NCBI RefSeq assembly: GCF_032362555.1
Contig: NC_083517.1
Location: 10,498,001 to 10,562,000, forward strand
Length of the DNA stretch: 64,000 nucleotides
Direction: 5' to 3'
Source of the DNA: Amyelois transitella
Taxonomy: Eukaryota > Arthropoda > Insecta > Lepidoptera > Pyralidae
The notes beneath the pieces are model-generated. The model was not told the DNA's origin and searched no databases. It worked only from the letters and a program-made list of their open reading frames with translations. Of this stretch, positions 43,253 to 55,741 are shown one piece after another. Position 1 is the first letter of the stretch. Each line of letters starts with the position of its first letter. A program made the translations under genes and the position numbers.

Positions 43253-44276
43253 GTTTCCTCAAAAATTCAAATTGCAGACTTGGAGAAACAGTAAATAATA
43301 ACTATTTAAGAGAATCATTAATATAATCAAAAACAAATTGCCATTTAACAACAAAACAATATTTTGGAAAGTCAATTACAATTTGAAGTCGGGACGGGAA
43401 ATTATTAAATGTCAAAGCGATTTATTTTAGAAATAGGGCTATCAAAGTTTCGATTTTTTGGTTGTCGATAACATAATAGTAATCTAGTAAGTTTTTAAAC
43501 GATACTTTCGATATTTTAAGTATGTACACTTGCCCACGAATATTTGGAGTCGCAAGGCTCAAAAACCGTTCAGCTACAAATAAAATAAGAAACTTTTACT
43601 TCAGAGTAAGTTCCATATAATATGGTAAGTAACAAAATAAAGAAATAACTTATAAACTATTGTTGATTGCTATAATCTACTTATACCGTTGCCATAAAAA
43701 TCATTATGGACGTTATATCTTGATTTACCTTTGTTTTGTACCTAAAAGAATGGACTTCAGATTAAAAGTGAAATTACATATACTCTTTGATTCACTTTCC
43801 TCATCAATTATTGCGGGTTGTTACTTTTCTATTGAGTATAAATTTTTCTTTCCCGATGTTCTCAATCTATATCCATTTTTAACCATTAATAAATTCATAA
43901 AGCTCACAAGTTCTGTTTGTAAAAATGATTCCAAGATGAAACAATTTTATACTGTATTTTTGCAATTTATATTTTGCCCATATAAACTCTTTTTGTTTAT
44001 TTAAAAACAACCCAAACGGATTAAGTGTTCGTATTATATATACCGATTTTATAGAAGTGAGGATGAAATTTTATCGATAATTGTTATCGACTTTTGCTGC
44101 CTACATCATTGATAATGACATGACAACAGAATGACAGTGACAGCTAAGAAGGTAAAAATTATTGTATTCAATTGATTAAATTGACGTGACGCCAATAAAT
44201 AAACTAAACAACACAACGCGCACAAATTAATAATTAAAATAAACTAAAACTAGAAAATTATAATTTTGTAGTAAAT
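43253..44276. promoter_or_regulatory. Head-to-head interval WASHC3 / BCAS2
   Basis: 1.0 kb between start codons. It includes one 114-codon open stretch (43660-44004) with no recognised domain, regarded as chance. Promoter sites near BCAS2 are listed separately. Confidence 0.5.
44071..44080. promoter_or_regulatory. DRE site (DREF/BEAF-32 element)
   Basis: TTATCGATAA contains the perfect 8-bp palindrome TATCGATA, about 200 bp upstream of the BCAS2 start codon; a second TTATCGA half is at 44085. DREF sites are typical of insect growth and housekeeping promoters and of domain borders. Confidence 0.65.
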
Positions 44277-47161
44277 ATGGCAGGAGAAGTTGTTGTGGAC
44301 GCATTACCATACATCGACCAGGGTTACGATGATCCAGGTGTTCGAGAAGCGGTAAGTAACTATCATAACCTAATAAGACATTAATAATGGTCATTGGCGA
44401 TTGTTTACAAGTCTAACTAAGCTAAGTATATTCTTATTGTTTGCGCTTACATCTGTTATTTTTCTATCCATGGGGCCTTATATGGGAGACAGCATATAAG
44501 TGACACACGCAATGATTTTTTAAAAGTTTTAATTGGCTAGCACTGTGCTTGCCATAAACCTTGGAAATTATTGTCCGGAGGTAAAAGTAACTCAAGAAAT
44601 CCGTAATGAAATAACTGTATTGTACACGTACTTAGCACATTTTATCCAAAGGGTTTCCATCAGGTAAACAGAGTTGAGTATAAGATGACTTACTGATTGA
44701 ATTATTTTCCCAGTTTCCAAGGCTTTCTCTTGATTCCCCTTTTACAAGACTACTATGTCGATATTTATAGGCGCTGGCCATGGTGGAAGAAGAATGTAGA
44801 AGATACCGCCCCACAAAGAATTACTTAGAGAACACGGGACCCGAACCCAGCACAGCTTTCGAGACTCCATCGCTACAAAGAGAAATGGAGAGGGTTCAGC
44901 AACGGCTTCCTATGGACCCTCTTTCTATGAAACGGTATGTTTAACATACATACATACAATAATTTCTCATCATCACATAATATTTGACAATGTTAAAAAT
45001 GCCTGTTAGGATTTTCTTTGATTAAAGTATAACTTTTTGTGACCAATTTGAATTTCGGTTCATTATAATTTGATCATTAAAATCGTGGGTGTAAAAGCCC
45101 AACTAGAATTAAAATGCAATTCTACTTGGGCTTTTACAATTAGGTATATATTTAAAAACTTTATTAAGCATATTTTCCATTACCTAACATCGAAGGAAAT
45201 CAAGACAATCAATCATGTTCTTAGAAGGTAAACATAAAATTGTAGCATAAATAATATTCATGTGGCAAGTGGCTGCCCAACTTGCTGCCCACTTATAGCA
45301 TGAAAATTATTTATTTCTGGAGTTCATCACTGTCCGCTCCACCAAGAACCATGTTTTTTATGTTACATAATAATTTTCTTGAGTACAAAGCTGGAGTGTT
45401 AATATTATAATATTAGTTAGCACTAGATATTGCTAATAAATAATATTCATGCTACAAAATACAATTACCTTTCAATTTCAGATATGAGTTGCCCCCACCC
45501 CCAGCAGGCAGGCTCGGAGAACCAGGTGCCTGGGCTGAAGCCGTGGACAATTCTCACGCGCAGCTCTCCCATCAAGCCACGAGGGTGCTCAACTTGGAGC
45601 TGCAGTTATCATACGGCACTGAGGCCTGGAGGTCTTACCTGAACACGCTACAGGCTTTGGTTACGAGGTCGCAGAATATACACACACAGCTTAGGTAAGT
45701 GACATGTGTAAAACAAAATATATAAGCATTATTTTAAAGACAGAAGATAATAACGGCCTCTGTGGCGCAGCGGCAGTGCGCTTGTCTGTAACACCGGAGG
45801 TCCGGGGTTCGAATCCCGGCCAGGGCATGATAAGAAACGAACTTTCTCTGATTGGCCTGGGTCTTGGATGTTTATCTATATAAGTATTTATTATAAAATA
45901 TAGTATCGTTGAGTTAGTATCTCGTAACACAAGTCTCGAACTTACTTCGAGGCTAACTTTTATTAAAAAAAAAAAAAAAAAAAAAAACTTAGGAAAATAT
46001 AAATTACTATCTTATTATAATCTTGGTGTACTAGTTATATCCACTCAGAGTCCACCATTGTTTTGTAAAGTACCAATAATTGTTTCGGTTACTCTTAACC
46101 AAACCTTTATTAATTACATACATAAAATCACGCCTTTTCGCGGAGGGGTAGGCAGATACTAAATATTTCCTCTTGCCACAAACTCAGCATACTGCTTTCG
46201 CTTCATCCATATTCATAACTTTCCTTATGCAAGCTTGGCGGTTTCCGGTACTCTTGATCTGACCTTTTTTTTGTATGTGGTATATAATAATAGTCTTGAC
46301 AATTTTCTTAATAACAGTGATTAATCTTACCAAATTGTACTAAATACACATATTTTGTTAGAACCAAATGTTAGAATGCCTATCTACTTCTGGAGCCGTA
46401 TTAAAACTACTTTTATTTGCAGGAAGCAAATAGCTGCGGTGAACTGGGAGCGCAAACGGTCTCAAACGGCAAGCGGCGCTCGCCTCCGGGCACTGAGACG
46501 TCGCTGGGCGCACCTCGTGTCAGACAACTACCGCCTGGAGAGAGCCATCATGCAACTAGAGATACAATTACAGAAGGTAGGTTAACTTCTCTTAACTCCT
46601 CCATTTTACCCTCTGTAGTGTGAACCGCAACACGTAATAGACATAAAGCTTCTGCGGCTGCAAGAAGTAGCATTGATACTGTAGGAATTTCAAAGAATCT
46701 TGTCTTGTTCTCTCTGAACTACACAAGGCAACTTGAGGAGTTCCTGGCAAATTATACACACTTTCTCATATTGGCGTGTTCCCTGTTGCACCCTCTAATA
46801 TTAATCTTCGGGATCTGGGGTTTGCTTTCCCACTTCTCTCATTTCACTTTTTCTGGTCTATATTGGCACGCATATCATCATTCGAGACCTCAAAGTTTAT
46901 ACTCTGTACCTAACCAACATGGGAAAAAATTCTAAGTATTTTGTTTGTTAGGTAGGAATAAACTAATTGATTTGTCTTTATAAGCATGAAAATTTTTCAA
47001 ATGTATGTCTTTATTTCCAGGCTAAAGGGCAAGCCACAGCGGAGGATGGTGAAGCTGCGGACATGGATACCTTGGAAGCTGTTAAGCTGTTACCAGACAA
47101 ACTCAATTCAGAGACTGAAAAAGAAGTACAGAAGAAGATCGAAGATATGTTTGCGGATTAG
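44277..47161 (+). CDS. BCAS2: Pre-mRNA-splicing factor SPF27 (BCAS2), 5 exons, 248 aa
   Basis: Exons 44277-44351, 44771-44934, 45482-45694, 46423-46576 and 47021-47161; borders GT-AG and phases join. It is a core subunit of the Prp19/CDC5L complex that remains with the spliceosome during activation. [20 protein letters not shown] and [16 protein letters not shown] are near-identical to the human N-terminus; [10 protein letters not shown] and the coiled-coil half ([20 protein letters not shown]) follow. The last exon ([20 protein letters not shown]) is an acidic tail not found in the human protein and makes it some 20 residues longer. A SINE sits 60 bp into intron 3. The otubain start is 317 bp after the stop. 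Confidence 0.95.
45754..45987 (+). repeat. tRNA-headed SINE with poly(A) end, BCAS2 intron 3
   Basis: GGCCTCTGTGGCGCAGCGGC and GGGGTTCGAATCCCGGCC form A- and B-boxes; the body is as in 9894-10112 and the copy ends in 23 A residues. The long uninterrupted poly(A) suggests a young insertion. Confidence 0.9.
46117..46270 (-). repeat. LINE 3' end, family B, BCAS2 intron 3
   Basis: CATACATAAAATCACGCC, GGAGGGGTAGGCAGATACTA, CATTCATAACTTTCCTTATG and TTGGCGGTTTCCGGTACTC. Confidence 0.7.
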
Positions 47162-47478
47162 TGCAGTATTTAGAATAATTTAAGTATACTTTTAAAGGCT
47201 GTATAGAATTGTAAGTTATTGATGATGAATAAAACTATGTGAATATTCAACAGTTTCTTTCGTTACCACCACCATACCACCTATCGTAATTTTATACTTA
47301 GCCAATAACCCAGGGTCCGCCTTTAAATTAGAAATGTACCTTGAGAATGAAGAAAATAAAACAAGAAACAATGTGAATGTAGCCGTTGGCTTACATGTCA
47401 AATCTGTGAACGCGGCGCTAATTTTTCGTTCGATTGTCATTTGTCGTCCGTCATTTATCTGTCAGTTTTAATTTGAAA

Positions 47479-50434
47479 ATGGCGGACCATGCATCAAGCA
47501 GTAGCGGCTTTGCCGGTAATTTAGTTGAAAATTCAATAAATCAAGATGAATTGATTATGAAACAGCAACGAGAGATAGAAAAAGAGGTAGGGTATTAAAA
47601 TTTAACAGCCAGAAATCTTCCTGGCATTTTTGTTTATGCAAATATTTTTTGTTCTTGACAGTGTTTTGTATTTGTTTTGTAGATTTCAGAGTCGATACCG
47701 CTTGTGGGCGAACTTGAGCCATTGTCGTCATTAGAAAAAGAATATAATGAAGATCCAGTGTATCTTATGAAAGTAAAAGACCTCTCATCTAAATATAAAC
47801 ATATCAGACGAACCAGGCCCGACGGCAACTGCTTCTTCAGAGCCTTTTCTTATGCATATTTAGAACACCTACTCAAGGATAAGGCAGAGTATGAGAAATT
47901 TTATGAAATAGCAAAAAATTCTAAGGAAATCCTCGTAGCTTTGGGTTTCTCTCAGTTCACGGTGGAGGATTTCTATGAAACGGTAAGTGGTAAGGCTAAT
48001 TAGACTAAAACGCTTTTGTCGCGTAAGTATCTTTGAGTCGGGTATTTTTGACCTTTCGAATGTTAATTTTAATATAAGTATGACTAATTTCTAATATATA
48101 TTGAGGTAGTGAACCTTTCATACAAAAACTTAACCTCAAACACTCGTTAACAAATTTATGTGCCTTTGTTTTTTTATTGGCTAAATGTTTTAAATTTAGT
48201 TTTTTCATATTCTATGTATTTCGTTCGTTCATGGAAATAACTAGCTGTATTTATGTAAGTGTCCAATAAGAAGGCTGGCTGGCTGGCTTTTTGTTTGTAA
48301 TATTATTTATTTATTATGTAGAAATGGAAAACATAGTGTGGGACTACACTGCACTATCTAAGACAATCGACATCCATTCCTCTTATTTACACTGAGAGTA
48401 ACTTTTTTATATCTGGTCAAGTTCATATGTATTATTTACTCCTTAAAAAATTACAATTGCAAACAGGGAAAATGTTTTGTCTATAGTTAAAAAAATAGAT
48501 AGCATCACCTGTTTTTATAAGTCTATGATATTTTTAAATATTAAAACACCAACATTAATTACAGTTTATGGAAGTAGTCCAACGGGTAGGAGAGCAGGCC
48601 GGAGGTTCTCCAGTGGGCACCGAGGAGATCCGACTGGAACTCCACGATAAATTCAACAAGCAGGGCTATTCGGACTACATTGTGGTTTATGTGAGGCTCG
48701 TAACATCTGGCCAGCTTCAGACGCAACAGGACTTCTACCAGAACTTCATTGAAGGTCCACGCACTGTTACAGAGTTTTGTAGACAGGTTAGATTTGTTTT
48801 TGTATTATTTTTTATGTAGATGTTGAAATCCTATGTTCCAAAAATCAATATTTTTACCAGAAATTGTCTATACCTCTCTATAATTGTCTAAACCTACTAA
48901 TATAAAAAATGTGAGAGTAACTCTGTCTGTTACGTCACACCTTTATAACTGAGTTGATTCCTATGTAATTTGGTACACAGATTGAGTTGCCCCTGAGAAA
49001 GAACAAAGAGCATCATACTTTTTATTGTGAAATACCATGCAGACGAATTTGCAGGCAAATGCTAGTGTTCCATAAGTTGTCATTGACCTATGTTGGTAAC
49101 CTATATACTTAAAGTACAAATATATACAACATTACTATAAGGTTATTTATAAAGACTATATGAACACTTTCCAGGAGGTGGAGCCCATGTACAAGGAGTC
49201 TGATCACATCCACATCATTGCACTGAGCAACGCTCTCAACGTCGGCGTCAGAGTGAAGTACATGGACCGAGGGGAGGGCAGCCAGGTGAGCGATGATTGT
49301 CGTTTCTAACTATAAGGATTTTCCCTTTGATAAAAAAAAACTGCATGTGCCTTGGGCTTAGATCCTGTGGAAATTTTACTCTACCTGTGTACCAAACTTC
49401 ATCAAAGTCCAGTAGATTGGGAGTGAAAGAGAAACAAACATGCATCCTTACAAGATTTCGCATTGATATTTTTAATATTAGTGGGATTTGTGTACAAAAT
49501 TGCAGGCTAATACTCTTATTTCATTTAATTTAATATCTTACTTACTTTATTCTATAAAAATAAAGTTTGATCTCCATGATAGCAGCCCCCGTAGTATGGC
49601 ACGCGCGACGCCGTTTTTAACGCGCGATAAATGTATTGTATTTGACATCTGTCACAGAAATCAAGCTATATTTATTACAGACTGTATAACAAACTGTTCT
49701 CCATCACACAGATGTGTGGTCTGTAAATGTGTATGTTTATTTAGAATAATTATTAGTGCTTTTGCCTTTTAGTCACTCTCTCTCTCTTGCTCTTTCTGGC
49801 TCCTGATTATTGGCAGATTTTTGACCACAGGTTGATGGATGAGTAGAAAAGATAATTGAGATTTAGATTTTTATTTATTTTTCTATTCCACAGAGTAGTG
49901 GTCAATCATCTAGTGACCCGGTATCCTCAAGTAGTACCGGGTCAGATAATCCTGGAAGTGGTTCAAAGGTGTGGATTATACTGATCCGATTTATATTCAA
50001 GTTAGACAGAAAAGGGTGGTGTTGGCCCCCAGTATTGGGATGGTTGTTTTAAATACCTAAATTAAACTAAACACAATTATTAAGTAGCATTTTGGTTTTG
50101 TGTCGATTGTTTGTAACTGGAGGCAGGGTTTCTTTACCGCCATCACGGTTTTCTACTAAAGAATGTTACACACGACACGCGTATACTCCAAAAACATCAA
50201 CGGCGCCATCTTCCTTGAATACCGTGCTTATGAGGTTAATGTGGAATGCAAGTACTTGACATGTGATCTAGCGCACTGAATCATGCTACATATTTATTTA
50301 TTTATTATTATTTTTAAATGAGCTCGTTATGTAAATCCTCTTTGCAGGTGATAGCTCACGACTTCCCCGAAGGTTCTACCCCGCTGGTCCACCTGCTGTA
50401 CCGCCCCGGCCACTATGATATACTATACGCGTGA
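47479..50434 (+). CDS. OTUB1: Otubain (OTU deubiquitinase), 6 exons, 300 aa with a 25-aa optional exon
   Basis: Exons 47479-47586, 47683-47982, 48565-48786, 49175-49285, 49894-49968 and 50348-50434, all phase 0. It removes Lys48-linked ubiquitin and also inhibits some E2 enzymes. The catalytic motif RPDGNCFFRAFSYAYLE holds Asp and Cys of the OTU triad (exon 2); the His is in LLYRPGHYDILYA at the C-terminus (exon 6). Ubiquitin-contact region ALSNALNVGVRVKYMDRGEG is exon 4. Exon 5 encodes a low-complexity Ser/Gly run (SSGQSSSDPVSSSSTGSDNP) between two strands of the OTU fold and is a multiple of 3, so it can be skipped; without it the protein is 275 aa, close to human OTUB1 (271). Exon 5 has a weaker donor (GTGTGG). 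Confidence 0.94.
48894..49070 (+). mobile_element. Decayed Helitron-like copy, otubain intron 3
   Basis: CTACTAATATAAAAAATGTG, GTAATTTGGTACACAGATTG and ATGCAGACGAATTTGCAGGC followed by CTAG; the same general layout as 2965-3157, with a worn terminus. Confidence 0.5.
49296..49485 (-). mobile_element. Decayed Helitron-like copy, otubain intron 4
   Basis: CTGTGTACCAAACTTCATCA, GTGAAAGAGAAACAAACATG and TTTTTAATATTAGT; the minus-strand orientation mirrors the copy in intron 3. Confidence 0.5.
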
Positions 50435-51161
50435 TCGCGACTTTGCTTATAATAAAACATTTGATTATCTTACATGTAGTTTTAATTTGCTATCTTTTCT
50501 CTAGTGGAATAACTTTAATATGACATCTGATCTTTACTTCATAATGTCAATGGTACCTAAATCGAATCATTACAAAAAGTAAGTGTATTAGATTGCCGTG
50601 TACTCTAATAAGCCTAGCTGAATATGCCTATTCATCTAGGCTTTTACCTTTTCATCTTGGAATTTACGCCTAGATGAAGAGCTAATATATGAAGAGTATA
50701 TGTAAGAAAGAGCGTTACTATTTTCCCTTGAAGCAACCCTTAAGCAACATTTACTATGCAGATGCCTATTCTAAGTGGCAACACTTCTAATTTCTGGACG
50801 TGACATTTGTTGACAATTGTTTGTACTGCTGTCAACTGTCAATACGTCAAAATAAAATTATTTACATTAGTTCAGCTGGTGGTATAAATAAGTTATATTA
50901 TTCTTTTGAAATAGATAGTATAGATAAAAGGTAAGTTTATCCTATGCATTTAAATCTACGAATAAGTATCATTATATATTCTAATGCACAAAGTAATAAG
51001 TATTCACAATTAAAATGCATTAGTTAACATATACATAGTCTAGATGCCTTAAGTTTTATTCTTTAACGAACATGTAATTTCTTCAACTACCCTTATAAAA
51101 CGTTTCTTTATCATAGGTACTTAGAGAAACACAGCAAGAGACATCTTTAAAAGGTGACAAG

Positions 51162-52342
51162 ATGAAAGTAAACGAGGCCCTTCAGCCTATCTCTTGGCTC
51201 GCCGGCCGGTGGAGCACTAAAGAGGGCCATGGCAGCTATCCGAATATAAACGACTTCAGTTATCATGAAGACTTGGAGTTCATTTGTATTGGTAGGACAA
51301 TCATCACGTGTTTATCCCTTGCGGGGTAGACAGTAAAAAAATTTGAAAAGACTTGATTGATCACATTCAGTTATATAGCTTAATATGGATAATGGAATTG
51401 TAATTTAAATAGTGACAGGTTACCTACCGCCTAATAGAATGCTAAGTTTAAAAGCCTCCCCTGATTGGTTGGTAGAAAATGTTTGAGAAATAATTCCATA
51501 ATAAACTAGTGCAGTCCACTGCAAACAGCATGTGTCAGTTACCTGCTGGCTTTGTAACCTGAGGCCTTTGAAGTCTGAATCTATTTATAAGAATAAATAA
51601 ATATATATAGGACAAATTACACTGATTGAGTGAGCCTCGAAGTAAGTTCGAGACTTGTGTTACGAGATACTAACTCAACGATACTATATTTCATAATAAA
51701 TACTTATATAGATAAACATACAAGACCCAGGCCAATCAGAAAATGTTCTTTTCTCATCATGCCCTGGACGGGATTCTAACCCAGGACCACAGGTGTCACA
51801 GACAAGCTTACTGCTGTTGCCACAGAGGCCGTCAAATACTAAAATGAGTGACAAAAAGAAAGTAACTGAAACAATAATTTGGTAAAAAACTTATTTTTTT
51901 ATCTTAAAGATGCTTTCATCACTTTGTGGGACTATGCCAGCCTCATAGGAAAGGTTAAAACTTGAATCTTACTTTTTCAGGACAACCAATGTTTAACTTC
52001 TTATCACTATCAAAACATCCAGAAAAGCAGACACCAATGCACCAAGAACGTGGTTTCCTCCGCATCAAGCCAGGCACCAACGAATTAGCTTTCGTTGTCA
52101 GCCACAACTTTGGCCTCACTTCACTTGAAGAAGGCACTTGTGATCCGGAGAAGAAGGAGATAGTTTTAGAAACTGTCAACGTTAATAGGATGTCCTTTGC
52201 TAAACCACCAGTAGTGAAGAAATTCAAAAGGATCATAAAATTGATCGCTCCAGATGTTTTAGAAGTTACTTTGTTCATGGAGACAGATAATACAGAATTG
52301 GCACAACACTTGAAGGCAGTTTACAAAAAGGTTGATGAATAA
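51162..52342 (+). CDS. Nitrobindin-domain protein (THAP4 C-terminal-like), 2 coding exons, 163 aa
   Basis: Coding exons 51162-51291 and 51981-52342; an upstream non-coding exon probably ends at 50930 (AAAAG|GTAAGT) and joins near 51118. Nitrobindins are beta-barrel haem proteins that bind nitric oxide and isomerise peroxynitrite to nitrate. ISWLAGRWSTKEGHGSYPNI matches the start of the domain (PLKWLLGTW..GTYPTL). GQPMFNF, PMHQERGFLRIKPGTNELAF and NVNRMSFAKPP follow in order. The His of AQHLKAVYKK near the C-terminus aligns with the haem-ligand His of human THAP4, so haem binding is likely. There is no THAP zinc finger: the domain stands alone, as in most invertebrates and plants. An intron between the Gly codon's first and second base precedes GQPMF. 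Confidence 0.92.
51298..51460 (-). repeat. Worn family A copy in the nitrobindin intron
   Basis: ATCACGTGTTTATCCCTTGC, GGGGTAGACAGTAAAAA and AATAGTGACAGGTTACCTAC. Confidence 0.6.
51632..51833 (-). repeat. tRNA-headed SINE in the nitrobindin intron
   Basis: GAGCCTCGAAGTAAGTTCGA, CAAGACCCAGGCCAATCAGA and GCCACAGAGGCCGTC; reverse complement of 45754. Confidence 0.85.
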
Positions 52343-52918
52343 AGAGCCAATACAAATATTGAGATTATTTCTTTTTGTGGTTCCTTCAAATGGAGCTATA
52401 TGTGGCGAATATTGATGCTGGTATATTTGTTAGGTTACACTGATTTCTACTGGCTCTGCCAATTTTATACCAGTTTTGCACATGTCCAAAAGGTACTATA
52501 ATAACCCCTTACCATCAAGTGGGCCTTGGTAATAGAAGTATTGTGAAGTGTATACAAGTGTTTTTTTTTTAGAGGTGTCCTTTATGAAGACTGAAATAAA
52601 GCGCACAGTAAAAGTTTAATATAGTTTTATTTCTTTCTTATTTGATTTTATTGCCAAATTACAGCTATTTAAAATGTAGAGGGAGAGTTATATGTTGTGT
52701 GTCCTGACGTTGATAATGGTTATTATCGTAATTATATTCTACTGGAAAGTTTCAGAAACCAAGCTTTGGTAGGTTGAGTTTTAAATGAAACCATTTCATC
52801 AGAAAAAACTGCGTATAATGAGATATCGCAATTAAAATAAAGGGAATGAGAATGTCAATACTAAGATGTCATAAAATCACTGAATATAAAAAATAGGAAG
52901 TCCTTAAAACTAATTAAA

Positions 52919-55741
52919 TTATCTGCAGAAATACACACCGTCTGGCTCGCGTTTCGGCTTCATTCCCGCAAAGAAAGCCCTAATATCTTCCTCCTTTACA
53001 ACTTCTTTCCGGTCTTTGAAACTCTTAAGGAAATCTAATAGCTTATCTCGCATTTTGTTGTATTCCGTCAAAGCATTGATTTGCTGTATTCTTCCTAAAG
53101 ATGACAAAGCTTGCAGACCTATTTCGTACTGTGAGCTTCTCCCATCATTCTTCTCCTTTCCTAAAGTCTCATAAGCACTAACTGTATCCTCTAAATCTAT
53201 TAAAAACAGTAAAGACAAGTCTCTGTACATAATGATACATTCATTACACGTGCAAAGCTTTTCGCGGAAATTACATGGCCAGAATGTAGCTCCTTTGTGG
53301 CGCCTTTTGACTCCTCTCGGTCTTCTACAGTCACTTATATCCAATTTCGCTTTCTTAACATCAGTTTTGTCAATTACTTCATCATCTAATTTTCTCTTAT
53401 GATCATTACTTGGCTCAATATCTGTGTCATTCGTTTTTGTACTATCTTCACTAGTTATGGTTTCCTTCATTTCAATATCAGTCTGAGATTGGTTTTCATC
53501 AGACTTAACTGCATTTACATCTTTGTTTTCCTCATTTTCAACAACATTTTCATTGTTCACAGGTGTTTCCTCATTTAAACTTTTATTGCTTTCGTCAGCA
53601 TTCTCTTCCATTTTTCCCTGATCTGAACTATAGCTTAATTCAACTTTTTCTTTAGATGATTCATCATCACCATTTATTAATCTGTCTATGCTCTCCATAA
53701 GGTCATCATCTTTCTCTATATTTGCTTCTGATTGTTCTATTTTAGCTGACTGACTTTCAGATTGAGAAGTAGCATTATTTACATCTTTACTTTCTATTTC
53801 TGGTTGATCTTGCGAGTTTTGGATAGGTTCATTTGTTGCTGCCTCAGGGGCAACTTTGCCTTCCTCTATTTTTTCTTCACTAGTAGTGTTGCCATCTGTA
53901 ATACTGCTAGTTTGCTCATCAGTTTTCTTGTTCTCATTTTCAGCTTTATTTTCTTCAGTTTCCATATTGCTGCTGGGGGCAGTGTCACCAGCTGCATTTT
54001 CTTTTGTAGGACTATCATTGGATTCCTTTTCAGTTATACCTGACTCATTCCCAGTTGAATTTTTGTCATTTTCCAAGGTATCTGTCACTTTTTCCAAATC
54101 ATTGTGCTGTTCTGCTGGTGTGGTAATTTCATCACTTTGTTTTTCTTCAATTCCTGTCATTGCATTTGTTTCATCTTCAGGTTTTAGTTCTGTCTTCTCA
54201 CTAGATTCAACAGTACTGTTTAAGGTTATATTTGTGTTGTTTTTTGGATCTTCTGAATCTTTTTCAGAAATATCGTCTATTTCAACATCACCACTACCCT
54301 TGTCTTGTTCATGTAATTTGGAATGGCCATTGCAAGCACCATTGACTTTTTCATTCAGTGAGGTGACATCAACATCTTCACCTTCGTCATTAACAGCAAA
54401 GTCACTGTAATCATAGAGGAACTCATTTTTTTCCATACATCCCTTGCAGATCATCTCTGAGTACTGTTCATTTGGTGGCACCTTTGCCTCTAGATGTGAT
54501 GCATGTAGCCAATCTTCACATACAATACACTGTATCATTTCATCTTCAAAAGAAGCTTCAGGATCTGGGTAAGGTCTGTGACAGATACAGTAAATGCCGC
54601 TGAAATTCTGGTTGTAACTGTTATTTTCATTTAATTCAGGTTTGTTTGGAGTAAACTGGCAGGGGTGTGAATTGAACTTGGAGTTACCACAGTCACAGCA
54701 GAAGTTTCGCTTGGTGTACAGCTCCACAAGTTCATGGTTTTCATGACAAGAGAGGCTGCAGGCGAGGCAGACTCCGGCTCTCTTTGTTGGGTCAGTTTTA
54801 GCATCAGGACAGCACGTCAGACAGGCATAGAGTGCTTGACGCTTGATATAACCCTGTAAATAATTTTTGTTTGTGTAATACTCAAATGGTGACACTTTGC
54901 TTACTAAAATTAATGAACTATAAATTTCCTACAATTTTATGAGTATTTCGAATACTTCATTTTACCTAAAAATTATATAAAACACTTCCTAAATGAAGTC
55001 AGGGTCAGAGGCTTAGTGTCTTCCAAATGAATGAGTTATGGTGGGCCATAGTTTACGCAATAGGATGTAAGTGTCAGTGGGTATGTAATCTTTTAAAAAG
55101 GTTGTGTTGCATGCATTGTGATTTACATGCTTGACTTATCCAATCCAGGATTATGACCAAATAAGGCACACTCCAGGCTTCATTATTTACGTATATTATC
55201 GAAGTATTCAAGAAATACGTATGTATTTTCAAAGGAAACAGTTAAATCCTTATTCCAATGTTAATTTCCAATAAGACAAGGGTTGTGTTTTTCTATCCTG
55301 AATTATTTTCAAACAGGTGGGGATTTGGTTTCAATTACGACACAGACATGTTCTAAACAGTACGAATTTTCAATGCGAAATGGTGCTTTCAATACGAAGC
55401 TAGATTGATTGCGTAAGTATTGACTATTGATAAAATGCAGAATTTCAAAGTTTCTAATGTATAAAATTGTTACGAATTCATGAAGATTTGGGAACAGAAA
55501 TGTCAGATTATGTACAGATTGCGTTTGCGAATCGCCAGCCATTTTGAACAACAATCTTGTTGGAAAGTATCCTTACCTTTGGATAAGTGCAATTTTTCTC
55601 ATCCGAAGCCCCCAGAACGGCATTAGCGTCTTCTTCAAATTCCTCTTGTTCTTGCAAAACATCCATCATAGTCACAACTTTGTCTCCATCGGACTCTGCC
55701 ATTTCGGCCACTTCCGTGGCAGTCAATTCTTCTGAAGACAT
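52919..55741 (-). CDS. UBR7: UBR7 (UBR-box and PHD E3 ligase), 2 exons, 699 aa
   Basis: Exons 55577-55741 and 52919-54853, phase 0. UBR7 is a chromatin-linked E3 ligase reported for histone H2B in mammals. The UBR box (residues ~56-125: GYIKRQALYACLTC, CLACSLSCHENHELVELYTK, NFCCDCGNSKF) carries the zinc ligands. An atypical PHD finger follows (~142-195: YCICHRPYPDPE, MIQCIVCEDWLHASHLEAK, MICKGCM). The C-terminal block RRPRGVKRRHKGATFWPCNF, LCTCNECIIMYRDLSLLFL and EEDIRAFFAGMKPKREPDGV matches the family. Between PHD and C-terminal block lies a Glu/Asp/Ser/Asn-rich region (~206-560), which accounts for most of the length beyond the human 425 aa. The single large second exon encodes nearly the entire protein. 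Confidence 0.94.

Noticed and set aside
43660-44004. 114-codon open frame upstream of BCAS2
   Set aside because: AT-rich, no domain, no splice or start context, and it lies in the shared promoter interval.
53856-54410. 184-codon plus-strand frame rich in Ser/Phe/Leu
   Set aside because: It is the antisense of the acidic UBR7 region; Glu/Asp/Asn codons read as Phe/Ser/Val on the other strand.
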